Assembly: GCF_024055665.1 (NCBI RefSeq)
Contig: NZ_JAMXMC010000008.1
Location: 1 to 64,000 of the forward strand
DNA length: 64,000 bases
Origin: Ideonella oryzae
GTDB taxonomy: Bacteria > Pseudomonadota > Gammaproteobacteria > Burkholderiales > Burkholderiaceae_C
Direction: 5' to 3'
Shown here piece by piece: positions 11,814 through 21,136 of the stretch (position 1 is the first letter of the stretch; each line of letters opens with the position of its first letter). The translations under genes and the position numbers were made by a program. The notes beneath the pieces are model-generated. The model had not been told where the DNA came from. It searched no databases and saw nothing but the letters and a program-made list of their open reading frames with translations.

Positions 11814-12451
11814 GCGGGGGCAGGGTGCGGCGCCGGCTGTTCACCGGCACCCTGCTGGGCTGGGCCATGGGCTGTGCCACCCTGAGCGCGGCGCACGCCA
11901 GCGAGTTGCCGCGCGTGATGCTGATGACCACCGAGGGCCCCATCGTCATCGTGCTGGACACCCGCCACGCGCCGCGGTCGGCGGGGGACTTTCTGCAGTA
12001 CGTTCAGCGCGGCCTGTACGACCAGGGCGCTGGCTTCTACCGCGTGGTGCGGCGCGACAACGACCATGGCACGCCACCCATCGAAGTGATCCAGGGCGGC
12101 CTGTTGGACGAGAACGACCCGCGCGCGCTGCCGCCGGTGGCTCATGAAAGCACCCGTCAGACCGGGCTGCGGCACCTGGATGGCACGGTGTCCCTGGCCC
12201 GCGGCGCGCCAGGCACCGGCGGTGGCGCGGCCTTCTTCATCTGCGTGGGGCCGCAGCCGGGGCTGGATGCGGGTGCCCTGCGCAACCCCGATGGCCAGGG
12301 TTTCGCCGCGCTGGGGCAGGTGGTCTTCGGCATGGACACGGTGCGCCGCATCTACGCTGGCGCGACCGACCCGGCACAGGGCGAGGCCTATGTGCAAGGA
12401 CAGATGCTCAGGCAGCCGGTGCGGCTGCTGTGGGCCCGGGAGGTGAAATGA
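11810..12451 (+). CDS. Exported cyclophilin-type peptidyl-prolyl cis-trans isomerase
   Basis: A 213-residue cyclophilin with an N-terminal signal peptide (basic RVRRR, then a hydrophobic stretch, probable cleavage after HAS). The fold is marked by VMLMTTEGPIVIVLD, the active-site GFYRVVR (classical FHRV), VIQGG and AAFFICVG. It would speed isomerisation at proline in periplasmic proteins. The H of the usual FHRV is Y, but the catalytic arginine is kept. It overlaps both neighbours by ATGA, an odd coupling of an exported foldase to two cytoplasmic enzymes. Confidence 0.88.
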   Translation: MSGGRVRRRLFTGTLLGWAMGCATLSAAHASELPRVMLMTTEGPIVIVLDTRHAPRSAGDFLQYVQRGLYDQGAGFYRVVRRDNDHGTPPIEVIQGGLLDENDPRALPPVAHESTRQTGLRHLDGTVSLARGAPGTGGGAAFFICVGPQPGLDAGALRNPDGQGFAALGQVVFGMDTVRRIYAGATDPAQGEAYVQGQMLRQPVRLLWAREVK

Positions 12452-13212
12452 GCCAGGCGGCTGTGGTGTTGGTGACCGGTGGCTCGCGTGGCATCGGTGC
12501 GGCGGTGGTGCGCCAACTGGCGGCCCAGGGCGTGGCGGTGATGTTCAGTTACCGGCGCGAGGCCGCGGCCGCCCAGGCCCTGGTGGCCGAGGTGCAGGCC
12601 GCTGGCGGCCTGGCCCGCGCGGTGCCGGCCGACGTGGCCGACGAGACCCAGGTGCTGGCGATGTTCGCCGCACTGGATGCCTGGTGCGCGGAACTGGGCC
12701 GTCCTTTCACCGGCCTGGTCAACAACGCGGGCGTGCTGGAGACCCAGCGCAAGTTGGTGGACATGGACACCGGGCGCTGGGAACGGGTGCTGCGCGCCAA
12801 TGTCATTGGCAGCTTCCTGTGCGCCCGCGAGGCGGTGCGCCGCATGGCGCGCTCGGCCGGCGGGGCTGGTGGGGCCATCGTCAACCTGTCCTCCCGCGCG
12901 GCCAGGCTGGGCGCGGCCTTCGAGTACGTGGACTACGCCGCCTCCAAGGCCGCGGTGGATGCGATGACGCTGGGCCTCTCGCGCGAGGTGGCCGCCGAAG
13001 GCATCCGCGTCAACGCGGTGGCGCCGGGCCTGATCCGCACCGACATCCATGCCAGCGGCGGCGAACCCGGCCGGGTGGAACGGCTGTCGTCGGCCGTGCC
13101 GATGGGGCGAGGCGGTGAGCCCGAAGAGGTGGCACAGGCGGTGCTGTGGCTGCTGTCCGATGCCTCCTCGTACACCACTGGCACGGTGCTGGACGTGTCC
13201 GGCGGGCGCTGA
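12448..13212 (+). CDS. SDR family NAD(P)-dependent oxidoreductase
   Basis: A 254-residue classical short-chain dehydrogenase. The cofactor loop VTGGSRGIGAAVV is at residues 9-21, the NNAGV motif at about residue 91, the catalytic serine in NLSSRAA and the YxxxK pair in YVDYAASKAAVD at about residues 160-171. The C-terminal GTVLDVSGGR is typical of 3-oxoacyl reductase-like or sugar-type SDRs. The ATG overlaps the stop of the cyclophilin gene (ATGA), supporting this start over an earlier in-frame codon. Cytoplasmic; substrate unknown. Operon partners are the ECHDC3-like crotonase and the cyclophilin. Confidence 0.92.
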   Translation: MSQAAVVLVTGGSRGIGAAVVRQLAAQGVAVMFSYRREAAAAQALVAEVQAAGGLARAVPADVADETQVLAMFAALDAWCAELGRPFTGLVNNAGVLETQRKLVDMDTGRWERVLRANVIGSFLCAREAVRRMARSAGGAGGAIVNLSSRAARLGAAFEYVDYAASKAAVDAMTLGLSREVAAEGIRVNAVAPGLIRTDIHASGGEPGRVERLSSAVPMGRGGEPEEVAQAVLWLLSDASSYTTGTVLDVSGGR

Positions 13213-13310
13213 GCCGCTGTGAGCGGTCACCCCTGGCGCCATGGGGTTGGGCCTGGCCGGATAAGCTGGCCGGAGTCTTCAACTCTGGCCGGCCTCGCCG
13301 GTTCACCACC

Positions 13311-13862
13311 ATGACCACGTCCGCGATCTACGACATTCCCCTGCAACGCCTGAACGGCACCCCGGCCACGCTGGGCGAATACAAGGGCAAGGTGCTGCTG
13401 ATCGTGAACGTGGCGTCCAAGTGCGGTCTGACCCCGCAGTACGAGGCGCTGGAAGCCCTCTACGAGGCTCAGAGCGCCAAGGGCCTGGAAGTGCTGGGTT
13501 TCCCCTGCAACGACTTCCTGGGACAGGAGCCCGGCACGGCCGAGGAGATCCAGAGCTTCTGCACCGCCAACTTCGGCGTGAAGTTCCCGATGTTCGAGAA
13601 GGTCAACATCAACAGCAGCCCGCGCCACCCGCTGTACGCCGCGCTGATCGCGGCCCAGCCCAAGGCCGACGCGGCCAATGGCACCGCCTTCCGCGAGCGC
13701 CTGGGCTCCAAGAACCTGCTGCCGGCGAACGACACCGACGTGATGTGGAACTTCGAGAAGTTCCTGGTCGGCCGTGACGGCACCGTGGTGGCCCGCTTCT
13801 CGCCGGACGTGACGCCCGATCATCCGGTCCTGAAGGCGGCCATCGAGAAGGCCCTGGGCTGA
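13311..13862 (+). CDS. Glutathione peroxidase (BtuE-like, cysteine type)
   Basis: A 183-residue peroxidase of the GPx family that reduces hydroperoxides, in bacteria often with thioredoxin. It has the peroxidatic cysteine in NVASKCGLTPQY (about residue 36), the GFPCN block at about residue 65, and WNFEKFLVGRDG containing the catalytic Trp and Asn at about residue 145. The block normally written FPCNQF reads FPCNDF, so the position usually held by the catalytic glutamine is Asp. It is convergent with the amidohydrolase, with 4 bp between the stops. The start is chosen at MTTSAIYD because the longer in-frame extension is not conserved. Confidence 0.92.
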   Translation: MTTSAIYDIPLQRLNGTPATLGEYKGKVLLIVNVASKCGLTPQYEALEALYEAQSAKGLEVLGFPCNDFLGQEPGTAEEIQSFCTANFGVKFPMFEKVNINSSPRHPLYAALIAAQPKADAANGTAFRERLGSKNLLPANDTDVMWNFEKFLVGRDGTVVARFSPDVTPDHPVLKAAIEKALG

Positions 13863-13866
13863 TCGT

Positions 13867-14979
13867 TCAGGCGAACTCTTCGCCGAACATCAGCCGCCAC
13901 GCATTGCGGTAGGCCACCTGCTCCTGGACCGGTTTGGGCAGCTGGGCCAGGAAGTGGCGGTGCTTGGTGTCGTAGCTGGCGATGCGGTCGAGCCGGTCGC
14001 CACCCAGGTCCAGCGCGGACAGGAAGCGCTGGGGGTGGGCGGCGATCAGATCGCGCCACTCGTCCTTGAGCCCACCCAGGGCCGTCCACACCCGCGCATG
14101 GTGCTGGCCGCTGGCCGGGTAGATGGACGAGGCGTCTCCGAAGGCCGTGTCGAAGGACAGCTGCGGAAAACGCTGGATCAGCGAGGCCACGTAGTCCGCG
14201 GTGTAGTGCGGTGCGCGCTCCTCATAGCGGATCTGGGCCAGATGGCACCACACCACCCGGGCTTTCGGGTACTGGGCCAGCATCTTCTCCAGCGGCGGGA
14301 AGTTGGCGTCCTCCAACTCATAGTGCAACTGGAAGGCCAGGCCCGTGCGACTGGCCAGGCCGAACACCGCGTGGCCGGTCGGACCGTCGATCGGCAGCTT
14401 GGCCTCGCGCTCGAACTCGCCACGCTTGACCTGCCGTGGCGAAGGGTAGTGGTGGAACTCGTATTCACCCAGCAGCAGCAACTGCCCCTGGCGGGCCGCT
14501 GCCTCCTGCGCCGCGACGAAGCCGGTGGGGTCCTCGTTCAGACAGGGGCCCTGGCCGCCATTGCCCACGGGAATGAAACGGTCCGGGTAGGCAGCGAGCA
14601 GCCGCTGGTTGAGCGGGTCGTAGCGCACGCCGCGTTCGTACTGGCCTTTGCCGATGTCGGCCGACAGCGCCATCAGGCCGGTGTGCTGGCTGTCCAGCGC
14701 CTTGGCGATGTCGTCCAGATCCAGCTTCTGCGAATGGCAGGAGCTCTCGATGTCGATGTAAGGCAGGTGACCGTCGGCGAGCAGCGCCTTGAGCCGCTTG
14801 GCATAGCCCTGGCGCAGGGCAGCCACATCCAGAGCAGGGGGGGCCGGCGACGCGGTCGAGGCGGCTGCCATGGGCTCTGCAGGCGTGGCTTCTGCGGCCG
14901 GCGCGATGGCCGGGCAGGCCGCCGCACCCATCCAGCCCAGGATGTGCCGACGCTTCAATGCACAGGGGCGGGCGTTCAT
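13867..14979 (-). CDS. Exported amidohydrolase-family protein with a Tat-type signal
   Basis: A 370-residue protein whose N-terminus carries KRRHILGWMG followed by a hydrophobic and alanine-rich stretch, a likely twin-arginine signal. The mature part resembles amidohydrolase_2 type TIM-barrel hydrolases: YIDIESSCHSQKLD near residue 67, EYEFHHYPSP at about residue 150, FQLHYELED at about 190, and ARVVWCHLAQ at about 225 supply likely metal-site histidines. The substrate is unknown. The start overlaps the stop of the FAD-dependent dehydrogenase gene by ATGA, so the two are co-transcribed. The N-terminal metal motif of classical amidohydrolases (HxH) is not obvious. Confidence 0.75.
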   Translation of the reverse strand: MNARPCALKRRHILGWMGAAACPAIAPAAEATPAEPMAAASTASPAPPALDVAALRQGYAKRLKALLADGHLPYIDIESSCHSQKLDLDDIAKALDSQHTGLMALSADIGKGQYERGVRYDPLNQRLLAAYPDRFIPVGNGGQGPCLNEDPTGFVAAQEAAARQGQLLLLGEYEFHHYPSPRQVKRGEFEREAKLPIDGPTGHAVFGLASRTGLAFQLHYELEDANFPPLEKMLAQYPKARVVWCHLAQIRYEERAPHYTADYVASLIQRFPQLSFDTAFGDASSIYPASGQHHARVWTALGGLKDEWRDLIAAHPQRFLSALDLGGDRLDRIASYDTKHRHFLAQLPKPVQEQVAYRNAWRLMFGEEFA

Positions 14980-16637
14980 CCGCCCAGCATACTGCGCCCC
15001 ACGGCTTCGGCCACCTCGATGCCATCCACCCCGGCAGACATGATGCCGCCGGCGTAGCCCGCGCCTTCACCGGCCGGGTACAGGCCGCGGGTGTTGAGGC
15101 TCTGGTAGTCTTTGCCGCGGTTGACGCGCAGCGGCGAGGAGGTGCGGGTCTCCACGCCGGTCAGCACCGCGTCGCGCATCGAGAAGCCCTTGATCTGGCG
15201 CTCGAAGGCGGGCAGGGCTTCGCGGATGGCATCCAGCACGTACTCGGGCAGCACGGTGCGGCCGGGCTGGTCCAGGTGCACCAGCTGCACACCGGGCTTG
15301 TACGAGGGTTGCACGCTGCCCAGCGCGCTGCTGCGCTGGCGCTTGAGGAAGTCGCCCACCAGCGAGGCGGGGGCGATGTAGCCGCCGCCGCCCAGTTCGT
15401 AGGCGCGTGATTCCCAGAAGCGCTGGAAGGCCATGCCGTCCAGCGGGTTGACCGGGCCGCTGCCGCCCTTGTCCTGCCGGTAGTCGGCGGGGTTGATGCC
15501 CACGACGATGCCGGCATTGGCATTGCGCTCGTTGCGCGAGTACTGGCTCATGCCGTTGGTGACGACGCGCTCCACCTCGGAGGTGGCCGCCACCACCGTG
15601 CCGCCCGGGCACATGCAGAAACTGTAGACGCCGCGACCGTTGCTGGCGTGGTGCACCAGCTTGTAGTCGGCCGCGCCCAGGATGGCGTTGCCCGCGTTGG
15701 GGCCGAAGCGGGCCTGGTCGATCAGGCTCTGCGGGTGCTCGATGCGGAAGCCCACCGAGAAGGGCTTGGCCTCCATCTGCACGCCGCGGCCATGCAGCAT
15801 CGTGAAGGTGTCGCGTGCGCTGTGGCCCAGGGCCAGCACCACGTGGTCGGTGCGGATCTCCTCACCGGATTCCAGCACCACGCCGCGGACCTGGCGCTCA
15901 CCGTCGCGGGTCTCCACCAGCAGGTCGGTCACCTTCTGCTGGAAGCGGATCTCGCCGCCCAGCTCGATGATCTCGGCGCGGATCTTCTCGACCATGCTGA
16001 CCAGGCGGAAGGTGCCGATGTGCGGCTTGGAAACGTAGAGGATCTCCTCCGGCGCACCGGCCTTGACGAACTCGGTCAGCACCTTGCGGGTGAGGTGGCG
16101 CGGGTCGCTGATCTGGCTCCAGAGCTTGCCGTCGGAGAAGGTGCCGGCGCCGCCTTCGCCGAACTGCACGTTCGACTCGGGGTTGAGCTGCTTCTGGCGC
16201 CACAGGCCCCAGGTGTCCTGGGTGCGCTCGCGCACCGCCTTGCCGCGCTCCAGCACGATGGGCCGCAGGCCCATCTGGGCCAGGATCAGGGCGCTGAAGA
16301 TGCCGCAGGGCCCGAAGCCGACCACCACCGGCCGCGGCCGCTCGGTGGCATAGAAGTCGGCCGGCGCATGGCCGACGAACTGGTAGCGGGTGTCCGGGGT
16401 GGGGCGGATGTGCGGGTCATCGGCCAGGCGACGGGCCACGGCGGCCTCGTCGGCCAGCTCGCAGTCCAGGGTGTAGATCAGCACGATGGCCGCCTTCTTG
16501 CGGGCATCGTAGCCGCGGCGGAAGACGCTGAAGCCGCGCAACTCCTCGTCGCGGATGCCCAGCCGCGCCACGATGGCGGGGCGCAGGGCGTCCTCGGGAT
16601 GGTCCAGCGGCAGGCGCAGTTCGGTGATGCGGAGCAT
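14976..16637 (-). CDS. FAD-dependent dehydrogenase (COG2509-type)
   Basis: A 553-residue flavoprotein of the uncharacterised COG2509 group. A small N-terminal domain (MLRITELRLPLDHPEDAL, with RRGYDARKKAAIVLIYTLD) precedes a dinucleotide site VVVGFGPCGIFSALILAQMG at about residue 105. Later blocks include VQFGEGGAGTFSDGKL, the ALGHSARDT motif at about residue 300 and a C-terminal GLYPAGEGAGYAGGI that closes the FAD site. The start at 16637 is chosen because the in-frame extension upstream runs through the 4.5S RNA terminator and gene. No clear ribosome site is seen. Function is not established for the family; it is co-transcribed with the amidohydrolase. Confidence 0.88.
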   Translation of the reverse strand: MLRITELRLPLDHPEDALRPAIVARLGIRDEELRGFSVFRRGYDARKKAAIVLIYTLDCELADEAAVARRLADDPHIRPTPDTRYQFVGHAPADFYATERPRPVVVGFGPCGIFSALILAQMGLRPIVLERGKAVRERTQDTWGLWRQKQLNPESNVQFGEGGAGTFSDGKLWSQISDPRHLTRKVLTEFVKAGAPEEILYVSKPHIGTFRLVSMVEKIRAEIIELGGEIRFQQKVTDLLVETRDGERQVRGVVLESGEEIRTDHVVLALGHSARDTFTMLHGRGVQMEAKPFSVGFRIEHPQSLIDQARFGPNAGNAILGAADYKLVHHASNGRGVYSFCMCPGGTVVAATSEVERVVTNGMSQYSRNERNANAGIVVGINPADYRQDKGGSGPVNPLDGMAFQRFWESRAYELGGGGYIAPASLVGDFLKRQRSSALGSVQPSYKPGVQLVHLDQPGRTVLPEYVLDAIREALPAFERQIKGFSMRDAVLTGVETRTSSPLRVNRGKDYQSLNTRGLYPAGEGAGYAGGIMSAGVDGIEVAEAVGRSMLGG

Positions 16638-16664
16638 GGGCTGTGGGGGCGGGCAGGGCCCCAA

Positions 16665-16706
16665 AAGCACAAGACCGCCTGGCAGCCAGGCTGCGGCGGT
16701 CTTGAA
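16665..16706 (-). terminator. Terminator of the 4.5S RNA gene
   Basis: Downstream of the SRP RNA on the minus strand, CAAGACCGCC and GGCGGTCTTG form a 10-bp stem around a 15-base loop and are followed by the T-rich TGCTTTTGG. Position and strand fit termination of the small RNA before the flavoprotein gene. Confidence 0.75.
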
Positions 16707-16713
16707 GAAGAGG

Positions 16714-16813
16714 GGTGACGAGCCTGGACTCGGCACTGGTCACAACGGTTAGGGCTGCTTGGTTCCCCACCTGACCCGGTTGGCCGTGCTTCCATGCGAG
16801 GAGGCCCGTCACC
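16714..16813 (-). ncRNA. ffs: 4.5S RNA, signal recognition particle RNA (small bacterial type)
   Basis: About 100 nt. The ends pair as a long stem (GGTGACGGGCCT at the 5' end with AGGCTCGTCACC at the 3' end, one G-U). The apical part has the SRP core GGGTCAGGTGGGGAACC with a GGAA tetraloop, then AAGCAGCCCTAACC, the asymmetric bulge bound by Ffh. A -10 TACAAT on the minus strand at 16818-16823 predicts initiation at about 16811-16813. The RNA with Ffh targets nascent membrane proteins to FtsY. Exact ends are estimated from the pairing. Confidence 0.93.
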
Positions 16814-16824
16814 AACCATTGTAT

Positions 16825-16847
16825 GCGAAAGGCGCGAGGCCTTTCGC
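16825..16847 (-). terminator. Hairpin between the PurM-like gene and ffs
   Basis: The stem GCGAAAGG / CCTTTCGC with a 7-base loop lies 9 bp after the stop of the PurM-like gene and just upstream of the ffs -10 box. It lacks a U run, so termination is uncertain; it may only insulate the RNA gene. Confidence 0.4.
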
Positions 16848-16855
16848 GCAGCGGT

Positions 16856-17980
16856 TCAGCGCAGTTGCAGATCCTCGGTGCCGAAGGTCACGCCGATGGG
16901 CTCGATGACGACCTGCTTGGGGCCTTCCTCGACCTGGCCGGCCACCCAGGCGTCCACGCCCTGGGCCTTGGAAATCTCCACCACGCGCTGCGCATCGGCG
17001 GCGTCGACGAACAGCGCGAAGCCGGCGCCCATGTTCAGCGTGGAGTAGGCCTCGCGGTCGTCCTGCTGGGCATGCTGCTGGATGAACTTCAGCACCGGGG
17101 TGACCGGGGGCACGGTGTGGATGCGGTAGGTCTGGGCGCTGGCGTGGCGCAGCAGCTTGCGCCAGCCGTGGCCGGTGATGTTGGCGCTGTAGTTCACCGC
17201 GATGCCGGCGGCAGCCAGGGCCTCGGTGACCGGGCTGTAGAGGATGGTCGGGGCCAGCAGGGCCTCGCCGTAGCTCAGGCCGGGGCTCACCTCGGTCAGG
17301 TAGCCCTGGGGCAGGCGCTCCACCAGCTTGCGGGCCAGGCTCAGGCCGTTGGCGTGGATGCCGCTGGAGGCCAGCAGCACGATGGCATTGCCCGGGGCCA
17401 GGTTGTCGCCCACGCTCAGGCGGCTCTTGGGGTTGATGATGCCGGTGCAGGAGGCGGCCAGGTCGATGCGGCCGGCTTCGACGATGCCAGCCAGCGCCGG
17501 GGTTTCGCCGCCACCCCAGGCCACCTTGCAGGTGTCGCAGGCCTTCTTCCAGCCTTCCACCAGGGCCTGGGCGCGCTGGGCGTCGCCGAACCAGTCGCTG
17601 CCGCCGGCGGCCCAGTAGGCCTGCACCACCAGGGGCGTCGCGCCCACGGTGATCAGGTCGTTGACCGCCATCGCGATGGTGTCCTGGGCGATGCTGTCGT
17701 AGTAGCTCTTGCCGGTCAGGGCCTTCATCTCGTCGGCCACCAGGGCCTTGGAGCCCAGGCACTCGACGATGCTGGCCAGGTAGAACGGGCCCACGTCCAC
17801 CACATAGGCGGATTCGCCGCGCGAGGCCTTCACCTCGGAGAAGCCATGGCCGGCCAGGTGGCCGGCCGTGGCGGCAGCCGCGCGCTGGGCCGCCACCTTG
17901 AGCGGGTCGATCAGGTCGTAGTTGACGCCAGCCTGTTCGTAGCTCAGGGTGGACGGGTTGGAAGAGGCGGAGGAACTCAT
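16856..17980 (-). CDS. PurM-like protein (AIR synthase-related)
   Basis: A 374-residue member of the PurM/PurL/HypE/SelD/ThiL superfamily. It begins like a FGAM cyclo-ligase (SYEQAGVNYDLIDPLK at about residue 13) and has the ATP-site block DTIAMAVNDLITVGATPL at about residue 105, GGGETPALAGIV at about 155, an ASSGIHANGLSLAR block at about 210 and YSANITGHGWRKLLR at about 275. The whole is clearly diverged from the standard PurM (no VSGTDGVGTKL block; VVDVGPFYLASIVECLGS instead). It could be a second-type AIR synthase or a related kinase-like enzyme. The divergent neighbour is dnaX, with 71 bp between. Confidence 0.72.
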   Translation of the reverse strand: MSSSASSNPSTLSYEQAGVNYDLIDPLKVAAQRAAAATAGHLAGHGFSEVKASRGESAYVVDVGPFYLASIVECLGSKALVADEMKALTGKSYYDSIAQDTIAMAVNDLITVGATPLVVQAYWAAGGSDWFGDAQRAQALVEGWKKACDTCKVAWGGGETPALAGIVEAGRIDLAASCTGIINPKSRLSVGDNLAPGNAIVLLASSGIHANGLSLARKLVERLPQGYLTEVSPGLSYGEALLAPTILYSPVTEALAAAGIAVNYSANITGHGWRKLLRHASAQTYRIHTVPPVTPVLKFIQQHAQQDDREAYSTLNMGAGFALFVDAADAQRVVEISKAQGVDAWVAGQVEEGPKQVVIEPIGVTFGTEDLQLR

Positions 17981-18036
17981 GGGGCGGGATTATCCGACAC
18001 CGCCCGGTCTGCAGGCCATGTGCGTGTCGGCGGGTT

Positions 18037-18051
18037 CCTTAGAATGGCTGG
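18037..18051 (+). promoter_or_regulatory. Candidate -10 box directly in front of dnaX
   Basis: TAGAAT at 18040-18045 ends six bases before the dnaX ATG, which predicts initiation at the A of the start codon. No Shine-Dalgarno sequence is seen in front of this ATG. The -35 match is poor. Confidence 0.45.
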
Positions 18052-20130
<2,079 letters not shown>

Positions 20131-20158
20131 TCTGAATACGTTCGAAAGGAAACTCCCC

Positions 20159-20485
20159 ATGATGAAGGGTCAACTCGCCGGCCTGATGAAGCAGGCCCAG
20201 GCCATGCAAGACAACCTCAAGAAGGCCCAGGAAGAGCTGGCGCTGATCGAGGTGGAAGGTCAGTCCGGTGCCGGGCTGGTCAAGGTCCTGATGACCTGCA
20301 AGAACGACGTCAAGCGCGTGACCATCGACCCCAGCCTGCTGGCCGATGACAAGGACATGCTGGAGGATCTGGTGGCCGCTGCCTTCAACGACGCGGTGCG
20401 CCGTGCCGAGCAGACCAGCCAGGAGAAGATGAGCAAGCTGACCGCCGGTATGCCGCTGCCTCCGGGCATGAAGATGCCGTTCTGA
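20159..20485 (+). CDS. ybaB: YbaB/EbfC family nucleoid-associated protein
   Basis: A 108-residue DNA-binding protein with the family opening [20 protein letters not shown], a central [20 protein letters not shown] and the end [19 protein letters not shown]. The start has GAAAGGA at a good distance; a second ATG follows at 20162. It lies between dnaX and recR, its usual place. It binds DNA as a dimer and affects nucleoid organisation and possibly recombination repair. Confidence 0.96.
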   Translation: MMKGQLAGLMKQAQAMQDNLKKAQEELALIEVEGQSGAGLVKVLMTCKNDVKRVTIDPSLLADDKDMLEDLVAAAFNDAVRRAEQTSQEKMSKLTAGMPLPPGMKMPF

Positions 20486-20495
20486 CCCGGCCCCT

Positions 20496-21083
20496 GTGTC
20501 CCAGACCGCCCTCGAGACCCTGATCGACGCCCTGCACCGGCTGCCGGGCGTTGGCGTGAAGTCGGCGCAGCGCATGGCGTTCCATTTGCTGCAGCATGAC
20601 CGGCAGGTCGCGGCCGAATTGGCCCGGGCGCTCGACGGCGCGTTGGCCGCGGTGCGCCATTGCGCCCGCTGCTACACCTTCACCGAAGGCGAGATATGCC
20701 CGGTGTGCAGCGACGACGCGCGGGATGCGCGGCTGCTGTGCGTGGTGGAGACGCCGGCCGACCAGGCGGCGCTGGAGCGCACCGGCAGCTACAACGGCCT
20801 GTACTACGTGCTGATGGGGCGCATGAGCCCGCTGGACGGCGTGGCCTTGTCTGACCTGGGCAGCCAAGGCCTGGTGCAGCGCGCGCTGGACGGCGTGGTG
20901 GAGGAGGTGATCCTGGCCACCAGTTTCACGGCCGAGGGCGAGGCCACGGCCCATGTGTTGGCCCAGGGCCTCAAGAGCCGAGGCCTGAAAGTCACCCGGC
21001 TGGCCCGGGGCGTGCCGGCCGGCAGTGAGCTGGAGTACGTGGACCTGTCCACGATCGCCCACGCCTTGAACGACCGCCGCTGA
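20496..21083 (+). CDS. recR: Recombination mediator RecR
   Basis: A 195-residue protein with a helix-hairpin-helix at the N-terminus ([20 protein letters not shown]), a zinc finger [16 protein letters not shown] at about residues 55-70 and a Toprim domain ([20 protein letters not shown]). It starts with GTG, 10 bp after ybaB. RecR with RecF and RecO loads RecA at single-strand gaps. Length and order fit the family exactly. Confidence 0.97.
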   Translation: MSQTALETLIDALHRLPGVGVKSAQRMAFHLLQHDRQVAAELARALDGALAAVRHCARCYTFTEGEICPVCSDDARDARLLCVVETPADQAALERTGSYNGLYYVLMGRMSPLDGVALSDLGSQGLVQRALDGVVEEVILATSFTAEGEATAHVLAQGLKSRGLKVTRLARGVPAGSELEYVDLSTIAHALNDRR

Positions 21084-21136
21084 GCGCGGTCGGTGTCGGA
21101 TGGGGCCGCCGGTGGCCGCCCCGTGCCTTCCGTCGA

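Noticed and set aside
21084-21136. Hairpin-like GC repeat between recR and mltD
   Set aside because: The GGGGCCGCC/GGCCGCCCC pairing is imperfect and has no U run on either strand.
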